Positions 1-8,946 of a DNA stretch of 64,000 nt are shown here, piece by piece. Numbering within the stretch: the stretch's first letter is position 1; every line of letters begins with the position of its first letter. The stretch comes from Thiolapillus sp964636335 (GTDB taxonomy: Bacteria > Pseudomonadota > Gammaproteobacteria > Chromatiales > Chromatiaceae). The translations under genes were made by a program, and so were the position numbers. The stretch covers positions 12,108-76,107 of the forward strand of contig CAZWRE010000031.1 in the NCBI GenBank assembly GCA_964636335.1. Direction: 5' to 3'. The notes under the pieces were generated by a model. That model was given only the letters and a program-made list of their open reading frames with translations. It ran no database searches and had not been told where the DNA came from.

Positions 1-122
1 TCGGCCTGGCGCGCGTCGCCTTCGACGCCGGTGATGATCTCCAGGTGGACATCCGCGGCAGGAAACTGCCCGTGAAACTGGTAAAACCGCCTTTCGTGCG
101 CAACGGCAAACCCCTCATCTGA
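1..122 (+). CDS. gcvT: Aminomethyltransferase (glycine cleavage T protein), 3' end
   Basis: Only the last 39 codons are in the window; the gene begins before base 1. The visible residues read as the C-terminal beta-barrel strand of GcvT (motifs DIRGRKLPVKLVKPPFVRNG near the stop). GcvT takes the aminomethyl group from the lipoyl arm of H protein and passes the methylene carbon to tetrahydrofolate, releasing ammonia. Its position 15 bases before gcvH, on the same strand, supports the call. Confidence 0.9.
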   Translation, partial: GLARVAFDAGDDLQVDIRGRKLPVKLVKPPFVRNGKPLI

Positions 123-137
123 CCCGAGGACTCCATC

Positions 138-521
138 ATGAGCAACATCCCAGACAACCTGAAATACACCAAATCCCACGAATGGGTGAAGGACGAAGGC
201 GACGGCACCGTCAGCATCGGCATCACCGACCACGCCCAGGAACTGCTGGGCGACCTGGTGTTCGTGGAACTGCCTGAAGAAGGCGCCGAGCTGAGCGCCG
301 GCAACGAATGCGCCGTGGTGGAATCCGTGAAGGCGGCCTCCGACGTGTACAGTCCCCTGGACGGGGAAGTGGTGGCCGTGAACCAGGACCTGGCGGACAC
401 CCCCGAGGCCATCAACGAAAATCCCTACGACGCCTGGATCTTCAAACTGAAGCTCAGCGATCCCGCCCAGCTGGACGGCCTGCTGGACGCCGCCGCCTAC
501 GCCGAAGTCGCCGAGGACTGA
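138..521 (+). CDS. gcvH: Glycine cleavage system H protein
   Basis: A 127-residue protein, the normal length for H protein. It is the lipoyl-bearing shuttle between the P, T and L proteins. The lipoylation motif ESVKAASDVYSP places the modified lysine at K65, in the expected hairpin turn. The start ATG follows a GAGGA-like ribosome site about 8 bases upstream. It sits between gcvT and gcvPA and is surely co-transcribed with them. Dihydrolipoyl dehydrogenase (L protein) is not in the window and is presumably shared with other dehydrogenase complexes. Confidence 0.97.
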   Translation: MSNIPDNLKYTKSHEWVKDEGDGTVSIGITDHAQELLGDLVFVELPEEGAELSAGNECAVVESVKAASDVYSPLDGEVVAVNQDLADTPEAINENPYDAWIFKLKLSDPAQLDGLLDAAAYAEVAED

Positions 522-530
522 ACCAGCCCC

Positions 531-1931
531 ATGCCTTTCATTCCCCACACCGAGGAAGAAACCCGGGACATGCTGGACGCCATCGGCGTGGACAGCATCG
601 ACGAGCTGTTCGGGGAAATCCCGGAAAACCTGCGCTGCGGCAACCTGTCCGGCCTGGGCCCCGGTCTCTGGGAACAGGAAATCAGCCAGCTCATGCAGGA
701 AAAGGCCCGGGCCGACGGCCAGCCCCTGTGCTTCATCGGCGCCGGCGCCTACGATCACCACATTCCCGCCGCCGTCTGGCAACTGGCCACCCGGGGCGAG
801 TACTACACCGCCTACACCCCCTACCAGGCCGAGGCCAGCCAGGGCACCCTGCAACTGCTCTACGAATACCAGAGCATGATGGCCGAGCTCATGGCCATGG
901 AGGTCTCCAACGCCTCCCTGTACGACGGCGCCTCCGCCCTGGCCGAGGCGGCGCTCATGGCCGTGCGCGCCAACCGCAAGTCGAAGTCCCGGCGCATCCT
1001 GGTGCCCAGAAGCCTGCATCCCCACTACCGGGCCACGGTGCATACCCTGGTCAGGAACCAGGGCATCGAACTGGTGGAAATACCCTATGACGGGGAAACC
1101 GGCCAGACCGACCTGGATGCCCTGAACCGGCACCAGGGCGAGGATTTTGCCGCCCTGGTCGTTCCCCAGCCCAATTTCTTCGGGGTGCTGGAACCCGTGG
1201 ACGAAATGACCAGTTTCGCCCGGGCCAACGGCATGCTGGCCATCGGCCTGGTCAACCCCCTGGCCATGGCCGTGCTCCAGCCGCCGGGTGAATGGGGTGA
1301 AAAAGGCGTGGACATCGCCTGCGGTGACGGCCAGCCCCTGGGCGCGCCCCTGTCCTCCGGCGGTCCCTATTTCGGTTTCATGTGCTGTACCCGGAAACTG
1401 GTGCGCCAGATGCCGGGGCGCATCATCGGCCGCACGGTGGATCTGGACGGCAAGGAAGGCTTCGCTCTCACCCTGCAGGCCCGGGAACAGCATATCCGCC
1501 GTTCCAAGGCCACTTCCAATATCTGCACCAACCAGGGGCTGATGGTCACCGCCGCCACCATTCACATGAGCCTCCTTGGCGCAGACGGCCTGGCCCGGGT
1601 GGCGGCGAAGTGCCACGAGAACCTGAACCGGCTCACGGAAAAACTCACCAGCCTGGGTGAAATCGACCCCGCCTTCTCCGGCCCCGTGTTCCATGAAACC
1701 GTGCTGCGCCTGCCCCTGGAAGCGAAGCGGGTGCTGCGCACCCTGGCGGCCCACAATGTCCTGGGCGGCTATGACCTGAGCCGCCATTATCCCGAGCTGG
1801 GCAACGCCCTGCTGGTCTGCGCCACGGAGAACCGCAGCGAAAGCGACATGGACAAGTACCGCCTGAAGATGGAACAGGTGCTGGCATCACGCCGCCGGGG
1901 AGCCTGCGCCACCATGGCCAAACTCGACTGA
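531..1931 (+). CDS. gcvPA: Glycine dehydrogenase (decarboxylating) subunit 1
   Basis: A 466-residue protein matching the N-terminal half of P protein, in the two-subunit form in which P is split into GcvPA and GcvPB. The aminotransferase-like fold is recognisable from segments such as FIGAGAYDHHIPAAVW and YTPYQAEASQGTLQ near the N terminus and the GPYFGFM region mid-protein. This half does not carry the PLP lysine. It starts 9 bases after gcvH and ends 7 bases before gcvPB, so the pair should be translated together. With GcvPB it decarboxylates glycine and loads the aminomethyl group onto GcvH. Confidence 0.96.
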   Translation: MPFIPHTEEETRDMLDAIGVDSIDELFGEIPENLRCGNLSGLGPGLWEQEISQLMQEKARADGQPLCFIGAGAYDHHIPAAVWQLATRGEYYTAYTPYQAEASQGTLQLLYEYQSMMAELMAMEVSNASLYDGASALAEAALMAVRANRKSKSRRILVPRSLHPHYRATVHTLVRNQGIELVEIPYDGETGQTDLDALNRHQGEDFAALVVPQPNFFGVLEPVDEMTSFARANGMLAIGLVNPLAMAVLQPPGEWGEKGVDIACGDGQPLGAPLSSGGPYFGFMCCTRKLVRQMPGRIIGRTVDLDGKEGFALTLQAREQHIRRSKATSNICTNQGLMVTAATIHMSLLGADGLARVAAKCHENLNRLTEKLTSLGEIDPAFSGPVFHETVLRLPLEAKRVLRTLAAHNVLGGYDLSRHYPELGNALLVCATENRSESDMDKYRLKMEQVLASRRRGACATMAKLD

Positions 1932-1938
1932 GACCAAG

Positions 1939-3399
1939 ATGCTGATATTCGAACACTCCAGACCCGGCCGCCGCGCCCGGGCCCAGGCCCCAGCCACGGA
2001 CAGCACGCTGGAAAGCATACCTGACGGGTTCAGACGCCGGCGCAAGCCCCGCTTGCCCGAAGTCTCCGAAATGCAGGCCGTGCGCCACTACACCCGGCTG
2101 TCGCAGAAGAACTTCTCCATCGACACCCAGTTCTACCCCCTGGGTTCCTGCACCATGAAGTACAACCCCCGGGCCTGCAACAGCCTGGCCATGCTGCCGG
2201 GGCTGCTGAACCGCCACCCCCTGGCGCCGGACAGCCACAGCCAGGGCTTCATGAGCGCCCTGTTCGAGCTGCAGGAGATCCTCAAGGAAGTGACCGGCAT
2301 GTCCGCCGTGTCCCTGGCCCCCATGGCCGGCGCCCAGGGCGAGTTTGCCGGCATTGCCATGATCCGCGCCTACCACGACGCCCGGGGCGACACGGAAAGA
2401 AATGAAATCCTGGTGCCCGACGCCGCCCACGGCACCAACCCGGCCACCGCCGTCATGTGCGGCTACAAGGCCAGGGAGATTCCAACCAGATCTGATGGTG
2501 ATGTGGACATGGAAGCCCTCAAGGCGGCCCTGGGGCCCCAGACCGCCGGCATCATGCTCACCAACCCTTCCACCCTGGGGGTGTTCGAGCGGCGCATCGA
2601 GGAAATCGCCAGCCTGGTGCATGAAGCCGGGGGGCTGCTGTATTACGACGGCGCCAACCTCAATGCCATCCTGGGACGGGTTCGCCCCGGCGACATGGGC
2701 TTCGATGTCATCCACATGAACCTGCACAAGACCTTCTCCACCCCCCATGGCGGCGGCGGGCCGGGAGCCGGCCCCGTGGGCGTGAGCGAACGCCTGCGGC
2801 CCTTCCTGCCCATTCCCATGGTGGGCAGCGACGGCGACGACTATCACTGGCTGCAGGAGGAGGAAGTGCCCCAGAGCATCGGCCGCCTCTCCGCCTTTGC
2901 CGGCAACGCCGGGGTGCTGCTGCGCGCCTATGTGTACGCCAGGATGCTGGGAGGCGAAGGCATGCGGCGGGTGGCGGACTATTCCACCCTCAATGCCAAC
3001 TACATGCTGAAGAAGCTCATGGATGCGGGTTTCGACGCCGCCTACCCCGAGCGCCGCGCCACCCACGAGTTCATCATCACCCTGAAGAAGGAAGCGAAGG
3101 AGCTGGGGGTGAACGCCATGGACTTCGCCAAGCGCCTGCTGGACCACGGCATGCACGCGCCCACCACCTATTTCCCCCTGCTGGTGCCCGAATGCTTCCT
3201 CATCGAGCCCACGGAAACCGAGGCGAAGGAAGACCTGGATGCTTTCATCGAGGCCATGACCGCCATTCGTGAAGAAGCCGGCAACGATCCGGAGCGGGTG
3301 AAGGGCGCGCCCTGGACCCTGCCGGTGCGCCGTCTGGATGATGTGAAGGCCGCCCGGGAGCTCGACCTGCGGTGGCAGCCCGGGGAAACCGAAGCATGA
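1939..3399 (+). CDS. gcvPB: Glycine dehydrogenase (decarboxylating) subunit 2
   Basis: A 486-residue protein, the C-terminal half of split P protein. It contains the PLP-binding segment HMNLHKTFSTPHGGGGPGAG, with the Schiff-base lysine at about K264, and the upstream FYPLGSCTMKYNP motif typical of GcvPB. Together with GcvPA it forms the PLP-dependent glycine decarboxylase. The stop codon overlaps the start of dgkA (ATGA at 3396-3399). The N-terminal 20 residues are basic and divergent from what I expect of the family. Confidence 0.96.
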   Translation: MLIFEHSRPGRRARAQAPATDSTLESIPDGFRRRRKPRLPEVSEMQAVRHYTRLSQKNFSIDTQFYPLGSCTMKYNPRACNSLAMLPGLLNRHPLAPDSHSQGFMSALFELQEILKEVTGMSAVSLAPMAGAQGEFAGIAMIRAYHDARGDTERNEILVPDAAHGTNPATAVMCGYKAREIPTRSDGDVDMEALKAALGPQTAGIMLTNPSTLGVFERRIEEIASLVHEAGGLLYYDGANLNAILGRVRPGDMGFDVIHMNLHKTFSTPHGGGGPGAGPVGVSERLRPFLPIPMVGSDGDDYHWLQEEEVPQSIGRLSAFAGNAGVLLRAYVYARMLGGEGMRRVADYSTLNANYMLKKLMDAGFDAAYPERRATHEFIITLKKEAKELGVNAMDFAKRLLDHGMHAPTTYFPLLVPECFLIEPTETEAKEDLDAFIEAMTAIREEAGNDPERVKGAPWTLPVRRLDDVKAARELDLRWQPGETEA

Positions 3400-3770
3400 G
3401 CGCCGGCAAACCGGGCAACACGGGCTTTATCCGCCTGGTACGGGCCTTCGGTTACTCCATGAAGGGCTTTGCCGCCTGCTTCCGCTCCGAAGCAGCCTTC
3501 CGTCAGGAAATGGCGGCCTCCCTGGTTGTTCTTCCCCTGGGATTGTGGCTGGGCCAGAGCGGCGTGGAACGTGCCCTGCTGCTGGGAAGCTGGCTGCTGG
3601 TTCCCGTGGTGGAGATGCTCAATTCCGCCATCGAAGCGGTGGTGGATCGCATCGGCCCGGAACATCATGAACTGTCCGGTCAGGCCAAGGACATCGGCTC
3701 GGCGGCGGTGTTCCTTGCCATCTGCCTGTTTCTCATGGTCTGGGGACTCATTCTTCTGCCGCGCATCTAG
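3396..3770 (+). CDS. dgkA: Diacylglycerol kinase
   Basis: A 124-residue integral membrane protein, the usual DgkA size, with three predicted transmembrane segments. The signature around ENLNSAIE is present here as EMLNSAIEAVVDRIG, followed by ELSGQAKDIGSAAVFLA. It phosphorylates diacylglycerol to phosphatidic acid in the inner membrane, recycling lipid released by periplasmic glycan modification. I chose the ATG at 3396, which overlaps the gcvPB stop by four bases, over an in-frame upstream codon at 3372 inside gcvPB because the family begins near this point. Confidence 0.93.
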   Translation: MSAGKPGNTGFIRLVRAFGYSMKGFAACFRSEAAFRQEMAASLVVLPLGLWLGQSGVERALLLGSWLLVPVVEMLNSAIEAVVDRIGPEHHELSGQAKDIGSAAVFLAICLFLMVWGLILLPRI

Positions 3771-3929
3771 GCGGTTGGTGCGTTTCACTGCGCTCTACGC
3801 ACCCTGCGCCATGACAACTTCACGGGTTGGACAACGCACAACCTGTCCCGCCAGGAAAAGCCGCGAGGTCAAGGAAATGCGATGCTTCCATGCTATGCTA
3901 TGGCGCTTTGAAAAATCCGAGGAAATCCC

Positions 3930-4865
3930 ATGTCCGCCCTCATCTGCGGCTCCTTCGCCTACGACACCATCATGGTGTTTCACGATCAGTTCAAGAACCA
4001 CATCCTGCCCGACCAGGTGCATGTTCTGAACGTATCCTTCCTGGTGCCGGACCTGCGCCGGGAATTTGGCGGCTGCGCGGGCAATATCGCCTACAACCTG
4101 AAGCTGCTAGGCGGGGACGGCGCGCCCATGGGCACCGTGGGCACGGACTTCCAGCCCTACGCCGACTGGATGGATGAACAAGGCATCCGCCGCGACTACC
4201 TGAAGGTCATCGACGGCGAGTACACCGCCCAGGCCTACATCACCACGGATCAGGACGACAACCAGATCACCGCCTTTCACCCCGGCGCCATGAACCTTTC
4301 CCACCAGAACCGGGTAAGCGACGCCAGCGGCGTCACTCTGGGACTGGTGTCCCCCGACGGCCGCCAGGGCATGATCGAACACGCGGAGCAGTTTGCCGAA
4401 GCCGGCATTCCCTTCATCTTCGATCCCGGTCAGGGCATGCCCATGTTCGACGGCAAGGACCTGCTGCGTTTCGCCGAGCAGGCCAGTTGGCTGGCCTTCA
4501 ACGACTACGAAGCCCGGCTCATGCAGGAACGCACGGGCAAGTCTCTGCGGGAACTGGCCGGCATGGTGGAAGCCCTGATCGTCACCCGGGGAAGGGAAGG
4601 CTCTGTCATCCACACCGGGAACAGCACCATGGACATCCCCGCCGCTACCGCCGAAAGACTGGTGGACCCCACGGGCTGCGGCGACGCCTACCGTGCCGGC
4701 CTGCTCTACGGCATGCAGCAGGGCATGGACTGGGAAACCACCGGGCGCCTGGCTTCTCTCATGGGCGCCATGAAAATCGAGCATGCCGGAACCCAGAATC
4801 ATCATTTCACTCTGGAGGAATTTCGGGCAAGATTCCGTGATTCCTTCAACTACGATTTCAGGTAA
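3930..4865 (+). CDS. PfkB-family kinase, probable adenosine kinase
   Basis: A 311-residue ribokinase/PfkB-fold protein. The N-terminal substrate region has FGGCAGNIAYNLKLLG and the C-terminal anion-hole motif is DPTGCGDAYRAG, with the catalytic base at D252. The overall pattern (short family, GGCAGN motif) resembles proteobacterial carbohydrate kinases annotated as adenosine kinase, which convert adenosine to AMP with ATP. The substrate cannot be settled from sequence alone. It stands 159 bases after dgkA and only 5 bases before moaB, so it may be co-transcribed with the molybdopterin genes. Confidence 0.8.
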   Translation: MSALICGSFAYDTIMVFHDQFKNHILPDQVHVLNVSFLVPDLRREFGGCAGNIAYNLKLLGGDGAPMGTVGTDFQPYADWMDEQGIRRDYLKVIDGEYTAQAYITTDQDDNQITAFHPGAMNLSHQNRVSDASGVTLGLVSPDGRQGMIEHAEQFAEAGIPFIFDPGQGMPMFDGKDLLRFAEQASWLAFNDYEARLMQERTGKSLRELAGMVEALIVTRGREGSVIHTGNSTMDIPAATAERLVDPTGCGDAYRAGLLYGMQQGMDWETTGRLASLMGAMKIEHAGTQNHHFTLEEFRARFRDSFNYDFR

Positions 4866-4870
4866 CCACC

Positions 4871-5401
4871 ATGGGACACGCCACGGGCAATGAAGAATTC
4901 CTGCCGCTGAAGATCGCGGTGCTCACCATCTCCGACAGCCGCACGGACGCCACGGACAAATCCGGGGACTATCTGAAACAGGCCGTGCGGGATGCCGGTC
5001 ACATCTTCGTGGACAAGAAGATCGTGCCCGACGACATCTACCAGATGCGCGCCGCCTTCTCCGCCTGGATCGCCGACCCGGAGGTGGAAGTCATCATCTC
5101 CACCGGCGGCACGGGCGTCACGGGGCGGGACAGCACCCCCGAGGCCGTCACCCCCCTGCTGGACAAGGAGGTGGAAGGCTTCGGCGAGCTGTACCGGCAG
5201 ATTTCCTTCGAGGAAATCGGCGCCTCCACCCTGCAGTCACGCACGGTGGCGGGGCTGGCCAACGGCACTTTCGTGTTCTGCGTGCCCGGCTCCACCGGCG
5301 CCTGCCGCACGGCCTGGACGAAGATTCTCCAGCCCCAACTGGACATCCGCACCCGGCCCTGCAACTTCGCCGTGCTCATTCCCCGGCTCATGGAAAAATA
5401 A
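4871..5401 (+). CDS. moaB: Molybdenum cofactor biosynthesis protein B (MoaB/Mog type)
   Basis: A 176-residue protein of the MoaB/Mog fold. The molybdopterin-binding motif STGGTGVTGRDSTPEA lies at residues 77-92. Proteins of this family adenylylate molybdopterin before molybdate insertion. The length fits MoaB rather than the somewhat longer Mog. It is followed immediately by moeA, whose ribosome site AAGGAG overlaps the moaB stop, so the two steps of adenylylation and metal insertion are encoded together. Confidence 0.93.
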   Translation: MGHATGNEEFLPLKIAVLTISDSRTDATDKSGDYLKQAVRDAGHIFVDKKIVPDDIYQMRAAFSAWIADPEVEVIISTGGTGVTGRDSTPEAVTPLLDKEVEGFGELYRQISFEEIGASTLQSRTVAGLANGTFVFCVPGSTGACRTAWTKILQPQLDIRTRPCNFAVLIPRLMEK

Positions 5402-5411
5402 GGAGAAGAAA

Positions 5412-6653
5412 ATGTCTGGTTGCGATTGCACCCCAACGGTTTCCGATCTGAAACCCTATGAAGAAGCGGTCGAGCTGCTGCTCTCCCATGTGAAACCCCT
5501 GGCGGATACCGAAACCCTGGGCCTGCACGACGCCCTGGGCCGGGTACTGGCCGCTCCGGTGAAAAGCGGCATCGACGTACCCGGCTGGGACAACAGCGCC
5601 ATGGACGGTTACGCCCTGCGCGTGGCCGACGTGCCCGCCGAAGGCACCCGCCTGAAGGTTTCCCAACGCATTCCCGCGGGCACGGCTCCCCAGCCCCTGG
5701 AACCCGGCACCGCCGCGCGCATCTTCACCGGCGCCCCCGTGCCCGAGGGCGCGGACGCCGTGGTCATGCAGGAACTCACCTGCCGGCAGGATGATGAAGT
5801 CATCATCAACACCCTGCCCCGAGCGGGAGACCACATCCGCCGCCGGGGCGAGGACATCCGCGAGGGCGAGGAAATCATTCAGCCCGGCCTGCGCCTGCTG
5901 CCCCAGCACCTGGGCCTGGCCGCCTCCGTGGGCGTGGGCAGCCTGGAAGTATTCCGCAGGCCCCGGGTAGCCGTGCTTGCCAGCGGTGATGAACTGCTGA
6001 TGCCGGGTCAGCCCCTGAAGCCCGGCATGATCTACAATTCCAACATCTTCACCGTGGCGGGCATGCTGCGCGCCCTGGGTTGCGAGGTCATCGACCTGGG
6101 CCAGGTGGAAGATACCCTGGAGGCCACCAAGAAAGCCCTGTCGGAAGCGGCGGCGCGGGCGGATCTGGTGATCGCCTCCGGCGGCGTCTCCGTGGGCGAG
6201 GAAGATCACGTGAAACCCGCCGTGGAAGCCCTGGGGGAACTGAACATGTGGAAGGTAGCCATCCGCCCGGGCAAGCCCGTTGCCTTCGGCCACATCGGCG
6301 ACACCCCCTTCATCGGCACCCCCGGCAATCCCGTGTCCCTGTTCGTCACCTTCCTGCTCTTTGCCCGGCCCTTCATCCGCAAGCTGGCGGGACTGCGGGA
6401 GGTAATGCCCGTGACCATCGAGGCCACCGCCGGCTTCGACTGGAACAAACCGGACAAACGCCGGGAGTTCCACCGCGCCCGGCTGGAGAAACAGGCCGAC
6501 GGCAGCGACCTGGTAACCGTCCATCCCAGCCGCTCCTCGGCGGTGCTCAGCTCCACCACCTGGGCCAATGGCCTGGTGGTGCTGCCGGAGAACCAGGTCA
6601 TCAGAGCCGGGGAGAAGATCCAGTTCATGCCCTTCAGCGAGTTGCTGTCATGA
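5412..6653 (+). CDS. moeA: Molybdopterin molybdenumtransferase
   Basis: A 413-residue protein with the MoeA arrangement. The N-terminal region carries PGWDNSAMDGYALR, the central Mog-like domain carries the ASGGVSVGEEDHVK motif, and a GTPGNPVS motif precedes the C-terminal domain. It inserts molybdate into adenylylated molybdopterin. The ATG at 5412 is preceded by AAGGAG at 5400-5405, a strong site that fixes this start. The stop overlaps the moaD start (ATGA at 6650-6653). Confidence 0.96.
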   Translation: MSGCDCTPTVSDLKPYEEAVELLLSHVKPLADTETLGLHDALGRVLAAPVKSGIDVPGWDNSAMDGYALRVADVPAEGTRLKVSQRIPAGTAPQPLEPGTAARIFTGAPVPEGADAVVMQELTCRQDDEVIINTLPRAGDHIRRRGEDIREGEEIIQPGLRLLPQHLGLAASVGVGSLEVFRRPRVAVLASGDELLMPGQPLKPGMIYNSNIFTVAGMLRALGCEVIDLGQVEDTLEATKKALSEAAARADLVIASGGVSVGEEDHVKPAVEALGELNMWKVAIRPGKPVAFGHIGDTPFIGTPGNPVSLFVTFLLFARPFIRKLAGLREVMPVTIEATAGFDWNKPDKRREFHRARLEKQADGSDLVTVHPSRSSAVLSSTTWANGLVVLPENQVIRAGEKIQFMPFSELLS

Positions 6654-6901
6654 TCCACATACTCTATTTCGCCAGCCTGCGCGACAGGCTGGAAACCGAA
6701 AGTGAAAACATTCCCCTGGAAGGCGCCGCCAATGTCGGACAGGTGAAGGAGAAGCTGGCCGCCCGCGGCGGTATCTGGGCGGAAATCTTTGCCGGCGATG
6801 AGCCGGTGCTGGCCGCCGTGAACCAGGAGATGGCCCAGGAGCATACCCCCGTCAACGAGGGTGACGAAGTGGGATTCTTCCCGCCGGTGACCGGAGGCTG
6901 A
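6650..6901 (+). CDS. moaD: Molybdopterin synthase sulfur carrier subunit
   Basis: An 83-residue ubiquitin-fold protein ending in the essential C-terminal Gly-Gly (PPVTGG). The terminal glycine is thiocarboxylated and donates sulfur to precursor Z within molybdopterin synthase. The start overlaps moeA by four bases. The large subunit gene moaE, which normally follows moaD, is absent here: the next gene is an unrelated methyltransferase 113 bases away. Confidence 0.93.
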   Translation: MIHILYFASLRDRLETESENIPLEGAANVGQVKEKLAARGGIWAEIFAGDEPVLAAVNQEMAQEHTPVNEGDEVGFFPPVTGG

Positions 6902-7014
6902 TACAGAGCCGGGATGATCAGACGTCTCCCGAGCCGTCTTCCCGCCAGCCGCCCTTGCCTGACAGGCTGATTCCGCTTACTCTTTGCACCTGAATCCACC
7001 AGCAGGAAAGCATC

Positions 7015-7674
7015 ATGACCGAGCTTGATCTCGACAAGGCCCGCTACAACATGGCATGGCAGCAGATACGCCCCTGGAACGTGTTCGACGACCAGGTATT
7101 GCAGGTCATGCAGGACATTCCCCGGGAACAGTTCGTGCCCCACGCCTACCGCGTTCTGGCCTTCAGCGACATGCGCATTCCCCTGGGACACGGCCAGGTC
7201 ATGATGGAGCCCCGGCTGGAGGCGCGCATGCTCCAGTCCCTGGCCGTGAAACCCAGTGACCACGTGCTGGAAATCGGCACGGGCAGCGGTTTCGTCACCG
7301 CCTGTCTGGCGTCCCTGGGCAACTCCGTGGTCAGCTATGACATCTACGAGGCCCTGGTCAACACCGCGGAAGACAAGCTGGCCCTGCAGGGCGTCAACAA
7401 CACCCACCTGCATCTGGGCAATGCGTTCTCGGCGGACCTGCCCGAAGGGGGTTTCGACGTGATTGCGGTAACCGGCTCCCTGCCCCGTTATGACGACCGC
7501 CTGGAGCGGCTGCTGGCGCCGGGCGGGCGCCTGTTCATGATCATCGGCGAATCCCCGGTGATGGAAGCCATGCTCATCACCCGCCATGGTGACGAGTTCG
7601 TACAGGACTTCCTGTTTGAAACGGACTTTCCCGCCCTGGAACTGCTCCCGGAGCCTTCCGGGTTCACCTTCTGA
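7015..7674 (+). CDS. Protein-L-isoaspartate O-methyltransferase family protein
   Basis: A 219-residue class I SAM-dependent methyltransferase. The N-terminal region (ARYNMAWQQIRPWNVFD) and the IPLGHGQVM segment match the PCMT family, and the SAM-binding motif EIGTGSG is at residues 86-92. Members repair isoaspartyl residues, but this short branch, often found beside tolC or envelope genes, may have another substrate. It converges with waaA: only 12 bases separate the two stops. Confidence 0.85.
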   Translation: MTELDLDKARYNMAWQQIRPWNVFDDQVLQVMQDIPREQFVPHAYRVLAFSDMRIPLGHGQVMMEPRLEARMLQSLAVKPSDHVLEIGTGSGFVTACLASLGNSVVSYDIYEALVNTAEDKLALQGVNNTHLHLGNAFSADLPEGGFDVIAVTGSLPRYDDRLERLLAPGGRLFMIIGESPVMEAMLITRHGDEFVQDFLFETDFPALELLPEPSGFTF

Positions 7675-7686
7675 CAGAGAGCATAT

Positions 7687-8946
7687 TCAGGACAGCAGAT
7701 CGTCCACCAGCCTGGCCAGGCGCCGCAGGGCACCGCGGTTCTCCTCCACCACCTGCCGCCCGTTCTCGCCGATGCGCGAGCGTTCGCTGGCGTCCCGCAG
7801 CCAGGCGGCCACCTGGGCGGCCAGGCTGCCGGCATCCTCCACCATCACTCCGGCCTCGCGATCACGCAACAGGCGCGCAATGCCGGAAAAATTGAACACA
7901 TGGGGACCGAACACCACGGGCACCCCCTGGGCCGCGGCCTCCAGCATGTTGTGCCCTCCGACCTTCACCAGGCTGCCGCCAATGAAGGCCACGTCGGCGC
8001 CCCCCAGAAAGACCGGCAGCTCCCCCATGGTGTCCCCCAGGAACACCTGGATGCCCTCACCACAGGGCTGGTCCAGGGAACGCCGGCACAGCTCGAACCC
8101 GTGCCGTGAAACAAGGGTCGCCACCCGCTCGAAGCGCTCCGGGTGCCGGGGCACCAGCACCAACAGGGTGGAGGGCACCTTCTCCAGAATGGCCCTGTGC
8201 GCCGTGAGCACCTGTTCATCCTCCCCTTCATGGGTGCTGGCCGCCACCCACACGGGGCGGTCTCCCCAGGCGCGCCGCAACACCTGAATCTGTTCCTGCA
8301 CGCTGGCGGGAATGCGCATATCGAACTTGATGCTGCCTGTAACCACCACCCGGTCGGCAGGCACGCCCAGGCGAATGAACCTTTCCGCGTCGGCCGATGA
8401 CTGGGCCGCCACCGCCGAGATGCCGGAGAACACCTGCCGCGTAAAGCCGCCCAGACGGCCATAGCCACGGGCCGAGCGCGGCGACAGCCGTCCATTGGCC
8501 AGCAGGGCGGGAATCTTCCGCGCGGCGCAGAGCGCAAGAAGGTTGGGCCAGATCTCGGTTTCCACCATGATCAACATGCGCGGCCTGACCTGCTCCAGGA
8601 AATGGCGGACAGCGAAAGGCAGATCATAGGGACAATAGGCGTGGAACACATCCGTGCCGAACAGCAGCTTCACCCGTTCCGAACCCGTGGGCGTGGAAGT
8701 GGTGATGGTGAGGGCCAGCTGCGGATACCGCTCCCGCAGATGGCGCACCAAAGGCTCGATGGCCTGCACCTCCCCGACGGAGACCGCGTGTATCCATACG
8801 CCGCCGGGAGCCGGCGTGCGGGTCAGCCGGCCAAAACGCTCGGCCCAGCGCTCACGGTAACCCGGCGCGCGCAAACCCCGCCACGCCAGGCGCAGCAACA
8901 CACCGGGCAGCAGCAGATAGAGCACCAGAGTGTACAAATGCCTCAT
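7687..8946 (-). CDS. waaA: 3-deoxy-D-manno-octulosonic acid transferase
   Basis: A 419-residue membrane-anchored glycosyltransferase that adds Kdo to lipid IVA on the cytoplasmic face of the inner membrane. An N-terminal hydrophobic anchor (residues 5-20) precedes the HAVSVGEVQA motif with the catalytic glutamate at about E59. The C-terminal domain has the family's GGADVAFIGGSLVKVGGHNMLEA-type donor-binding region. The start overlaps the end of the upstream aldo/keto reductase gene by four bases (ATGA). Confidence 0.96.
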   Translation of the reverse strand: MRHLYTLVLYLLLPGVLLRLAWRGLRAPGYRERWAERFGRLTRTPAPGGVWIHAVSVGEVQAIEPLVRHLRERYPQLALTITTSTPTGSERVKLLFGTDVFHAYCPYDLPFAVRHFLEQVRPRMLIMVETEIWPNLLALCAARKIPALLANGRLSPRSARGYGRLGGFTRQVFSGISAVAAQSSADAERFIRLGVPADRVVVTGSIKFDMRIPASVQEQIQVLRRAWGDRPVWVAASTHEGEDEQVLTAHRAILEKVPSTLLVLVPRHPERFERVATLVSRHGFELCRRSLDQPCGEGIQVFLGDTMGELPVFLGGADVAFIGGSLVKVGGHNMLEAAAQGVPVVFGPHVFNFSGIARLLRDREAGVMVEDAGSLAAQVAAWLRDASERSRIGENGRQVVEENRGALRRLARLVDDLLS

